From Faecalitalea sp. UBA4312 (GTDB taxonomy: Bacteria > Bacillota_I > Bacilli_A > Erysipelotrichales > Erysipelotrichaceae): a stretch of 12,389 nt of DNA. Positions within the stretch are counted from its first letter, which is position 1; each line of letters begins with the position of its first letter. Under the pieces are notes generated by a model. That model was not told the origin of the DNA, searched no databases, and saw only the letters and a list, made by a program, of their open reading frames with translations. Below, piece after piece: positions 6,470 to 12,349 of the stretch. The translations under genes were made by a program, and so were the position numbers. The stretch is from assembly GCA_002394635.1 (NCBI GenBank), contig DGUK01000008.1, positions 1-12,389 on the forward strand, read 5' to 3'.

Positions 6470-6491
6470 AAAGCCTTGTCAAAGGCTTTTT
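6470..6491 (+). terminator. Rho-independent terminator after the small membrane protein
   Basis: Stem AAAGCCTT (6470-6477) / AAGGCTTT (6482-6489), loop GTCA, with a T run to 6491. It begins right after the TAG stop and separates the riboswitch gene from the dehydrogenase downstream. Confidence 0.85.
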
Positions 6492-6504
6492 ATCGTGTTT
6501 CAAT
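6476..6504 (+). promoter_or_regulatory. Candidate promoter for the GpsA-like gene
   Basis: TTGTCA (6476-6481), which lies inside the preceding terminator, is 17 bases from TTCAAT (6499-6504), with an extended TGT at 6496-6498. The hexamers are imperfect. It is the best candidate in the 45-base gap; the alternative is readthrough from the riboswitch transcript. Confidence 0.35.
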
Positions 6505-6534
6505 AAAAGGTAAAGATAATAACGGAGGATATAT

Positions 6535-7575
6535 ATGAGCATAATAACGTTGATTGGTGCCGGGCAGATGGCCTCAGCCTTGACTTTTCCTGCTTTTGAA
6601 AACGGGCATGAGATCCGTCTGGTGGGCAGCCCGCTGGATGATGAAATTATTGAAAGATTACGAAAAGATAATTATCATGTCAACTTACGAAGAACGTTAC
6701 ATGAAGGGATCCACTATTATAACTGTGCCGATGTAAAAGAAGCGTTGGATCAAACAGATCTGGTTGTCTGTGGAGTATCTAGTTTTGGCGTAGATTGGTT
6801 TGCGGACAAAATTCTGCCGATCCTGGACGAAAGAGTTCCTGTTATTTCCGTTACAAAGGGTATGTTGGATCATGAAGATGGAACCATGCAGACGTATCCG
6901 GAATATTGGCAGACAAAGCTGCCGAAAAACAGTGCTTTGAAACTGTATGCGATCGGAGGACCTTGCACGGCGCGGGATCTTTCGGATCACGATCCGAGCT
7001 TTGTGGGATATTGCGGACCAGATATGGAAACTCTGCGCTGGATCCGCAGCTTGTTTGAAACAGATTATTATGTGATTTCCCTGACAAAGGATGTAGTCGG
7101 CCTGGAGTGCGCTGTGGCCTTAAAAAACGGCTATGCGTTAGGGACAGCTTTGGCAATTGGCATGGCCGAAAAAGCCGGAGATGATGGTATTGACCACAAT
7201 AACTCACAGGCGGCATTATTCCAGGAAAGCGTAAAGGAAATGCTGGAATTGTTGCGTATTGTCGGCGGCGGTATCGAGAATATCATGTATGCGGCTGGAG
7301 ATCTGCAGGTCACCGTAGCAGCCGGGCGAAGCCGGACTGTGGGATTGTTACTGGGCAAAGGGTATTCTATCGATGAGGTCATGGAGCAGTTAAAAGGTCA
7401 AACGCTGGAAGCTGTTGTCATAGCGACACGTACCGCACGGGCTGTCAAAGCTTTGGCGGCACGTGGAAAAGTAAAAGAAGAGGATTTTCCTTTGTTAATG
7501 CATGTGAACGAACTATTGAACGAAGGCAAATCGTTGAATATACCTTGGAAACAATTTCAGAAAGAACAAGAATAA
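6535..7575 (+). CDS. GpsA-like NAD(P)-dependent glycerol-3-phosphate dehydrogenase family protein (divergent)
   Basis: The 346 residues follow the GpsA layout. The N-terminal Rossmann domain starts IITLIGAGQMASAL (3-16), then come VTKGM at 106-110, GGPCTARDL at 141-149 and the catalytic lysine K197 in VVGLECAVALKNG. The C-terminal helical domain has GDLQVTVAAGRSRTVGLLLGKG at about 255-276. GpsA reduces dihydroxyacetone phosphate to sn-glycerol 3-phosphate for phospholipid synthesis. Differences from typical GpsA are GAGQMASAL for GxGxWGTAL, SRT (266-268) for the substrate-binding SRN, and GGP for SGP. A related but different 2-hydroxyacid or sugar-phosphate substrate is therefore possible. 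The start is set by GGAGG (6524-6528) and ATG at 6535. A strong terminator follows; the next gene has its own promoter. Confidence 0.78.
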   Translation: MSIITLIGAGQMASALTFPAFENGHEIRLVGSPLDDEIIERLRKDNYHVNLRRTLHEGIHYYNCADVKEALDQTDLVVCGVSSFGVDWFADKILPILDERVPVISVTKGMLDHEDGTMQTYPEYWQTKLPKNSALKLYAIGGPCTARDLSDHDPSFVGYCGPDMETLRWIRSLFETDYYVISLTKDVVGLECAVALKNGYALGTALAIGMAEKAGDDGIDHNNSQAALFQESVKEMLELLRIVGGGIENIMYAAGDLQVTVAAGRSRTVGLLLGKGYSIDEVMEQLKGQTLEAVVIATRTARAVKALAARGKVKEEDFPLLMHVNELLNEGKSLNIPWKQFQKEQE

Positions 7576-7584
7576 ACATGAAGG

Positions 7585-7617
7585 AAAACAGGTTTCTTAG
7601 AAAGGAACCTGTTTTTT
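7585..7617 (+). terminator. Rho-independent terminator after the GpsA-like gene
   Basis: Stem 7585-7598 with 7602-7615 (14 bp, outer AAAACAGGTT / AACCTGTTTT, one inner G-T), loop AGA, ending in a run of T to 7617. Confidence 0.93.
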
Positions 7618-7693
7618 GATAATCTTAATATTTTTACAAAATCAAAAAAAATGAATGAATATAGATAATCATATTGAATAATTTTATATTAAA

Positions 7694-7721
7694 TTGACAG
7701 TATTTCATAACGTTGTATAAT
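7694..7721 (+). promoter_or_regulatory. Consensus sigma-A promoter placed to give a leaderless mRNA
   Basis: Perfect -35 TTGACA (7694-7699) and perfect -10 TATAAT (7716-7721), spacer 16. Only six bases separate the -10 from ATG at 7728, so the transcript should begin at the start codon. The upstream 76 bases (7618-7693) are AT-rich with A tracts that could act as an UP element; no clear operator was seen. Confidence 0.85.
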
Positions 7722-7727
7722 TGTGCT

Positions 7728-8693
7728 ATGAAGAAAATAGTCGATGATGTGCGTTTAATGGCGCAAATCAGTGATATGTACTATAACCAGGATATTGATC
7801 AGAAGATGATTGCGAAACAATTAGGCTTGTCCAGACCGACGATATCGCGCCTGATTACCAACGCAAAAGAGAAAGGAATTGTAAAAATTGAGATCCGGCA
7901 TCTTGGAAACACGCAGTACGTAGATCTTGAAAGAAAGATAGAAAAGTATTATGGACTGGAAGATGTAATTCTGGCTCCTTCGTTTGATGCGATCGACCAA
8001 CAAAGAGCTTCTATTGGCCAGATTGCCGCACAATATTTGAATCAGATCATCAAAGATGGTGATGTGATAGGTATTTCCATGGGGCATACGCTTAACGAGA
8101 TGGTCAATCATGCACAGTACAAAGAGGTAAAAGATGTATTGTTTATTCCTTTATTGGGAGGATTGGGATTGGTACGTACCGAACTGCATTCAAATTCCCT
8201 GGTGGAGCGAATGGCACAACTATACCATGGCTCGTTTATGTTGATGCATGCACCGGCCCGCGTGTCCACGGCTGGGATCTGCCGTCAGCTGATGCATGAA
8301 AAAGGAGTTGTGGAGACGATCCGGAAATGTGATGAGCTGGATATTGCAATCGTAGGTATCGGATATCCGGATGAAACAAGTTCTATGATGTCAACGGGAT
8401 TTTATGATAAAGAAGATATTCAAAGAAATAAGGAGAAGAAAGTAGCCGGGGATATCGCCATGCAAATGTATGATATAAACGGAGACACAAAGGCGTATAA
8501 AGCGGATAATACCGTTGTGGGACTGGATATAAAGAAACTACGTAAAGTACCATACTCTGTAGGTGTCGCTGGTGGTTTAAGCAAGCTGTCAGCCATACAG
8601 GGCGCTATTGCGGGCAAGTATATCAATGTTTTGATTACTGATGTCGAGTGTGGAAAACAACTGATTGCACTCAAAGAAAAAGGAGAACAGTAA
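7728..8693 (+). CDS. SorC/DeoR-type (SorC family) sugar-phosphate-responsive transcriptional regulator
   Basis: The 321 residues have an N-terminal helix-turn-helix (about 24-48: QKMIAKQLGLSRPTISRLITNAKEKG) and a C-terminal SorC sugar-binding domain. Marker segments are GISMGHTL at 115-122, PLLGGLG at 141-147, GIG at 210-212, AGDIAMQMYDINGD at 240-253 and GVAGGLSKLSAIQGAIAGKYINVLITD at 279-305. Members bind a phosphorylated sugar and release or alter DNA binding of a tetrameric repressor. ATG 7728 is taken as the start because an in-frame TTG at 7713 lies in the promoter spacer just before the -10 box. No Shine-Dalgarno exists; see the leaderless finding. The stop TAA touches the ATG of the phosphatase gene with no gap, so the two form an operon. 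The inducer and targets are unknown. Confidence 0.88.
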   Translation: MKKIVDDVRLMAQISDMYYNQDIDQKMIAKQLGLSRPTISRLITNAKEKGIVKIEIRHLGNTQYVDLERKIEKYYGLEDVILAPSFDAIDQQRASIGQIAAQYLNQIIKDGDVIGISMGHTLNEMVNHAQYKEVKDVLFIPLLGGLGLVRTELHSNSLVERMAQLYHGSFMLMHAPARVSTAGICRQLMHEKGVVETIRKCDELDIAIVGIGYPDETSSMMSTGFYDKEDIQRNKEKKVAGDIAMQMYDINGDTKAYKADNTVVGLDIKKLRKVPYSVGVAGGLSKLSAIQGAIAGKYINVLITDVECGKQLIALKEKGEQ

Positions 8694-9500
8694 ATGGAAA
8701 CAAACCTGATGAAAATCAAAGAAAGAATGAAGACGATCCGGGCTTTTATTTTGGATATGGATGGAACGATTTATCTTGGAAATGATCTGTTCCCTTATAC
8801 ACATACATTTTTGGATAAGATAAAGGAAACAGGAAGAGAGTATTACTTCTTTACGAATAACTCATCCAAAGACCTACAGGCTTATATCGAAAAACTGGAT
8901 AAGATGGGGATTCATGTCACTCGTCAGCAGATGATGGTTTCGACCGATGTGATCCTGGAATATCTGGAACGTCATCATAAAGGACAAAGTGCATATGTGG
9001 TTGGGACCCCGGCTTTATTGCGAGCGTTTGAAAATGCCGGATGGGAACTGGATGACAAAGATCCGGATATCGTGATCCTGGGTTTTGATACCACATTAAC
9101 GTATGAAAAGCTGTCTAAAGCGTGTACCTTCATCCGTCATGGAAAAACATATTACGGGATCAATCCGGATCTAAACTGTCCGGTTGAAGGTGGCGAGTTT
9201 ATTCCTGACTGTGGCAGCATAGCACGTCTGATCGAGTCCAGCACCGGAAAATTTCCGGAATTTTTCGGCAAACCGAGCCACCGTACTTTAGAGTATATTA
9301 TCCGGGCCACCGGATACCGCCCGGATCAAATTGCGATTATTGGTGATCGAATGTATACAGATATCGCAGTGGCTGATGGCAGCGACGTTGTCAGCATTCT
9401 GGTACTAAGCGGTGAAACAAAAAAAGAAGAGGTGCCGGATAATCCGGTTCAGCCGGATATTATGATCGATCATATCGGCATGCTGGCAGAATTATTATAA
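8694..9500 (+). CDS. HAD superfamily subfamily IIA phosphatase (NagD/AraL-like)
   Basis: The 268 residues show the four HAD motifs. Motif I is FILDMDGTIYLG (18-29; D21 nucleophile, D23 general acid), motif II TNNSS (54-58), the lysine K193 in FFGKPSHRTLEYI, and motif IV GDRMYTDIAVA (217-227; D218 and D223). The FTNNSS and GKPS-type segments with a C2 cap between them define HAD-IIA. These cytoplasmic enzymes hydrolyse small phosphate esters, with reported substrates ranging over nucleotides, sugar phosphates and glycerol phosphates; the substrate cannot be fixed. The ATG at 8694 follows the regulator stop directly, and AAAGGAGAA (8680-8688) in the end of the regulator serves as its ribosome binding site. 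An internal ATG at 8709 is also possible. Co-transcription suggests the regulator may sense its substrate or product. Confidence 0.9.
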   Translation: METNLMKIKERMKTIRAFILDMDGTIYLGNDLFPYTHTFLDKIKETGREYYFFTNNSSKDLQAYIEKLDKMGIHVTRQQMMVSTDVILEYLERHHKGQSAYVVGTPALLRAFENAGWELDDKDPDIVILGFDTTLTYEKLSKACTFIRHGKTYYGINPDLNCPVEGGEFIPDCGSIARLIESSTGKFPEFFGKPSHRTLEYIIRATGYRPDQIAIIGDRMYTDIAVADGSDVVSILVLSGETKKEEVPDNPVQPDIMIDHIGMLAELL

Positions 9501-9518
9501 AAAAAGGCCTTATGGCCT
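9499..9518 (-). terminator. Terminator of the minus-strand membrane-protein gene
   Basis: On the minus strand AGGCC-ATAA-GGCCT is a 5-bp stem followed by seven T. The stem contains the gene's own TAG stop (9517-9519). On the plus strand the hairpin is followed by TAAAAGTTCTT rather than T, so it works poorly for the convergent HAD gene, for which no other terminator was seen. Confidence 0.6.
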
Positions 9519-10029
9519 AAAAGTTCTTCATTAATTTGGTGATACGTTCCTCGTTGGTAAAACAGCGGGGAATTTTTAATTCCCGAGTTGTATAGGTCCG
9601 AGTTGAATTTGGTGTTTCGTCGGTAACGGAAATATCACCGGTGCAAACGATAAAACGCCGGGTGATTTCCATTTTGTTTAAACGGCGGACATGATACGTC
9701 AAGGTATGCTCCACCGGACGGCGTAAGGAAACTAGTTTACGGTGCGTCGTGCGGTAGTAGATTTTCTTCTTATCGATCCACTGCTGCTGCTGACGGGCAA
9801 TCCGACGACAGTCGAAATACATAAAGCCTCCGATCGGAACACCGATAACCAGGCAGATCATGCACAACGTAGCCATGCTGCCGACCAGTCCGGCAGGCGG
9901 ATTCCAACCAAACAGCTGCGGGTAATATGCCAGCTGTAGAAATAAAAAGGCAAAGCCAAGAGACCAGTACATCAGAGCCCACCATATATGTCCGTAGTGA
10001 TTGCGAAATATCTTTTTATTATAATGCAT
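9517..10029 (-). CDS. Small two-TM membrane protein with cytoplasmic C-terminal domain, function unknown
   Basis: 170 residues of no family I can name with confidence. The N-terminus is short and basic. TM1 spans about 15-35 (IWWALMYWSLGFAFLFLQLAYY) and TM2 about 48-72 (LVGSMATLCMICLVIGVPIGGFMYF), with a GWNPPAG turn between. The following ~98 residues are soluble and basic (about 75-170). Their alternating strand-like pattern, RTTHRKLVSLRRPVEHTLTYHVRRL then TRRFIVCTGDISV, suggests a small beta-rich domain such as a bacterial PH-like fold; this is a guess. The ATG at 10029 follows CAGGA on the minus strand, about eight bases away. It ends in a convergent arrangement with the HAD gene. No conserved context assigns a job. 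Confidence 0.7.
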   Translation of the reverse strand: MHYNKKIFRNHYGHIWWALMYWSLGFAFLFLQLAYYPQLFGWNPPAGLVGSMATLCMICLVIGVPIGGFMYFDCRRIARQQQQWIDKKKIYYRTTHRKLVSLRRPVEHTLTYHVRRLNKMEITRRFIVCTGDISVTDETPNSTRTYTTRELKIPRCFTNEERITKLMKNF

Positions 10030-10054
10030 AATTCAAATCCTGCTTTCTGTACTG

Positions 10055-10063
10055 ATTTTAACA
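10055..10063 (-). promoter_or_regulatory. Extended -10 promoter for the two-TM protein
   Basis: On the minus strand TGT-TAAAAT (10063 to 10055) lies 25 bases before the ATG at 10029. No clear -35 is seen. It sits just downstream of the preceding gene's terminator, in the right place for a promoter. Confidence 0.4.
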
Positions 10064-10088
10064 TGGTTGGTGCATTTTGGGTACTCAT

Positions 10089-10115
10089 AAAAAAAAGGAG
10101 AGCGCAATGCTCTCC
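10089..10115 (-). terminator. Terminator of the PRD regulator gene
   Basis: On the minus strand GGAGAGC (10115 to 10109) pairs with GCTCTCC (10103 to 10097), loop ATTGC, followed by eight T (10096 to 10089). Confidence 0.92.
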
Positions 10116-10132
10116 CTGTAAGAGAGGTGGAG

Positions 10133-12034
10133 TTATTCTTCCGCAAATGCTTCTTTCAGCATCTCGATAAATGTATCGTAAGTCGGCATGTTCAGCAGCT
10201 TCTTTACAAAATAACGGTCACCGAAAATGTTGGAAAGATAATTCCATAAATGGAAAGCATTATAATTGTTTTTGCCGATTCCGATCAGCAGGATCAGCTG
10301 TACTTTGTTTTTATCCATGTCCCATTCGATCGGTGTTTTTGATAAACATACCGAAACAAAGGTATCACTGGATACTGGTGTCATTGGATGAGGAGCGGCA
10401 AATCCGTTTCCGAAGAAGGTTGGTCGCATATATTCACGGTCAATCACCGCTTCATACAAACCATCTAGATGATAGATCTCATTCACTTTATCACATAACT
10501 GATGCAGCACTTCTTCTTTAGATGCATTATCCACCACAAAGAAAAGGTCTTTATTAAAGATGGAAAGAATATTGTTAAGAGATTTCAGGCCTTCCAGTGA
10601 GAGCTTCAGGTTTAAATAGTCATTCCGGGTTGGGAATCGGTTGATATATAAAGCAATGCCGTTATCATAAAACTTCCCTTTTTCCGTTGTCGTGGTGACA
10701 TCATATTGATCCAGAATGGATGGATTGTCTTCCAATTCTTTAGCGCTGATGAAGCGTAAGTCGGAAATCTGATTGCTGAACCATTTATATAAGGTCTGAC
10801 GAATCAAGGTATTCTCGCTGACGCGATTGGAAGAAATCACCAGTACACGCTTGCCTGAAGTGTTCTCATGGACCTCGGATAAAGCGGAATAGAAGTAGAT
10901 TGCGATAAACGCAATCTCATCACTAGTGATCCGTTTATGAAAAATGTTTTGCAGACGGTCAGCAAATACAACAGCCAGGTCATAACCTTGCGGGTATTCC
11001 TGTCGGATATATTCCTTTAACGGATTCTTCAGCTGCATATTGTACTTGATCCGGATAAACAATGGATTGCAGTGTAAGGCCAGGGCGATACGCAGGTTCA
11101 GATTGTTTCCAAAGTCAAAGCCGAATTTTTCCTGGATCTCCAACAAAATTGATTCAATCATCGCATCGGTATCATTGGAAATGACAACCTCGGCATATCC
11201 ACCTCTTCCCTTGAAATATAAGCTCAAATAGTTGATTTCCTCTTCGGTAACTCGTAACATGTATTGTTCTTCGATCTTCTTGAATATAGTCCGGGCTATT
11301 TCAATCTCAGGTTCCAGATTTTCGGAGATTTCAAGATCATAAGATTGAATATAGAATCCCTTTTTGATTCTTTCTATCGCAATATACAAAAGAAGAACAA
11401 GATTGGCTAGATCGACATCGGAAATATCAATTTTTAATTCAACGAAAGATTGTACGATAAGATCTTTAACAATATCCAGTTTGGAGGAGATATCCTGGTT
11501 TTTTTTAATAAAGGATGTGTTGGAAACCATCAGGTTCCGTTCCAGGATACAGTTTCTTTTGTTGATCTCACTGCCATCCAAGGTGATGCGGTTGGCATTT
11601 CGTAAGATTTCCAAATTATAGTTTTGTAACAGCTCTCTGGCTTTTTTTAGATCATTGATCAAAGTGGAATGAGAAATATAGAGCGTTGTTTCCAGCTGGT
11701 ACAAAGAGATGGAGCGATATTGATTCAATAAATAAAATAACAGATCATTCACACGCTCATCTTGTGTATTGGTAAAACTTGTCGAATTCAGGAAGAAACT
11801 TTCTTTATATTTTGCAAAATCGGCTTCGTTTTTAATGAGGAGCCGACTTCCTTTCGGGGAGGATTCAAATACAAGGGAATCTTCATTATCCAGTATTTTT
11901 CGTATTTCCTTCATATCATTCTGTATGGTGCGTAGGCTCACTTGCTTTTCTTTGGCAAGAGCGGAAGCGGTTATATATGAACCGGCATTATCCATCAATT
12001 CCATGATGATTGCTAATTGTCTTTCGTTTGGCAC
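10133..12034 (-). CDS. PRD-domain transcriptional regulator with C-terminal PTS EIIA domain (MtlR/LicR-like, BglG family)
   Basis: 633 residues in the order: HTH_11 (about 4-60), Mga-like HTH (about 95-150), PRD1 (about 175-285), PRD2 (about 290-395), EIIB-like domain (about 395-455) and EIIA domain (about 495-630). The EIIA His is H549 in FAAPHP. Such regulators bind DNA and are tuned by PTS phosphorylation of PRD and EII-like domains. Unusually, aligned PRD histidines are L215 and Y273 (PRD1), H321 and Y380 (PRD2), and the EIIB loop lacks cysteine (VLVISSNRVS). GTG at 12034 is chosen because AGGAGG (12049-12044) precedes it by nine bases; an in-frame ATG at 12058 would place that site inside the gene, and the ATG at 12036 is out of frame. 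It is divergent from a mannose-type PTS gene, its likely target. Confidence 0.9.
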   Translation of the reverse strand: MPNERQLAIIMELMDNAGSYITASALAKEKQVSLRTIQNDMKEIRKILDNEDSLVFESSPKGSRLLIKNEADFAKYKESFFLNSTSFTNTQDERVNDLLFYLLNQYRSISLYQLETTLYISHSTLINDLKKARELLQNYNLEILRNANRITLDGSEINKRNCILERNLMVSNTSFIKKNQDISSKLDIVKDLIVQSFVELKIDISDVDLANLVLLLYIAIERIKKGFYIQSYDLEISENLEPEIEIARTIFKKIEEQYMLRVTEEEINYLSLYFKGRGGYAEVVISNDTDAMIESILLEIQEKFGFDFGNNLNLRIALALHCNPLFIRIKYNMQLKNPLKEYIRQEYPQGYDLAVVFADRLQNIFHKRITSDEIAFIAIYFYSALSEVHENTSGKRVLVISSNRVSENTLIRQTLYKWFSNQISDLRFISAKELEDNPSILDQYDVTTTTEKGKFYDNGIALYINRFPTRNDYLNLKLSLEGLKSLNNILSIFNKDLFFVVDNASKEEVLHQLCDKVNEIYHLDGLYEAVIDREYMRPTFFGNGFAAPHPMTPVSSDTFVSVCLSKTPIEWDMDKNKVQLILLIGIGKNNYNAFHLWNYLSNIFGDRYFVKKLLNMPTYDTFIEMLKEAFAEE

Positions 12035-12087
12035 ATCTATACACCTCCTGTACGACATCGTAATAAATTATGTTAATAAATAGTACT

Positions 12088-12116
12088 TCTATATTAATGT
12101 TACACAAAAATATCAA
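12088..12116 (-). promoter_or_regulatory. Promoter of the PRD regulator
   Basis: On the minus strand TTGATA (12116 to 12111) and TATAGA (12093 to 12088) are separated by 17 bases, giving a leader of about 50 bases before the GTG at 12034. Confidence 0.55.
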
Positions 12117-12144
12117 ATAATCAGGCTTAAAAAAATTCGTGAGT

Positions 12145-12223
12145 ATTGTGCAAAAAAAAAGTAAGAAAGGTTTTTTAGATTGTGTTTAATTACGCAATCC
12201 TAGAAATCAACAAATTGCACAAT
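12145..12223. repeat. Nested inverted repeats with ATTGTG half-sites (candidate operator)
   Basis: The outer pair ATTGTGCAA (12145-12153) / TTGCACAAT (12215-12223) is a perfect 9-bp inverted repeat. The inner pair GATTGTG (12178-12184) / CGCAATC (12193-12199) is an inverted repeat with one mismatch, using the same half-site. The two pairs share almost the same centre (12184 and 12188.5). They lie 70-150 bases upstream of the PTS promoter, where an activator such as the PRD regulator would bind. Confidence 0.6.
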
Positions 12224-12295
12224 GGGGTGTGAAATATACTTCTTTTTGTTTCGTAACCCTGGTGAAATTTTTAAATGGTTTAGAAAAAATGGAAA

Positions 12296-12304
12296 TGCTA
12301 CTAT
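12296..12304 (+). promoter_or_regulatory. Extended -10 promoter of the PTS operon
   Basis: TGC-TACTAT (12296-12304) with no good -35 (TGGTTT at 12276-12281, spacer 17). A poor -35 fits an activator-dependent promoter. The start would be near 12311. Confidence 0.5.
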
Positions 12305-12312
12305 TTAGCTAA

Positions 12313-12326
12313 TGAAAACGCCTACA
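12313..12326 (+). promoter_or_regulatory. cre-like CcpA binding site
   Basis: TGAAAACGCCTACA fits the catabolite-responsive element consensus TGWAARCGYTWNCW at all but one position (C in place of T). It overlaps the expected start of the PTS transcript and ends 23 bases before the ATG, a typical position for repression by CcpA when a preferred sugar is present. Confidence 0.6.
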
Positions 12327-12349
12327 TAAGAAAGAAGGAGTGAATAATT

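Larger units (their letters stand above)
12035..12349. other. Divergent control region between the PRD regulator and PTS genes
   Basis: About 315 bases with no supported gene. From left to right it holds the regulator's ribosome binding site and promoter, a cluster of ATTGTG-type inverted repeats (12145-12223), a possible second -10 (TATACT, 12235-12240), the PTS promoter (12296-12304), a cre-like site (12313-12326) and the PTS ribosome binding site (AAGAAGGAG, ending at 12340). No sigma-54 -24/-12 pair was found. Confidence 0.7.

Noticed and set aside
6851..7216. Minus-strand open frame opposite the GpsA-like gene
   Set aside because: Proline, serine and histidine-rich shadow translation with no motif, against a well-supported sense gene.
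7650..7690. AT-rich near-palindrome (AATAT...ATATT) as a SorC operator
   Set aside because: Too short and composed only of A and T in an AT-rich spacer, so chance is likely.
7713..7727. TTG start five codons before the SorC regulator ATG
   Set aside because: It lies in the promoter spacer and precedes the TATAAT box, so it would not be in the transcript from that promoter.
12035..12058. ATG start of the PRD regulator at 12058
   Set aside because: It would put the AGGAGG ribosome binding site inside the coding region; GTG 12034 is spaced correctly from it.
12059..12349. Possible sigma-54 promoter for the mannose-type PTS
   Set aside because: No TGGCAC-N5-TTGC pair was found, and the divergent regulator lacks the AAA+ domain of LevR-type activators.
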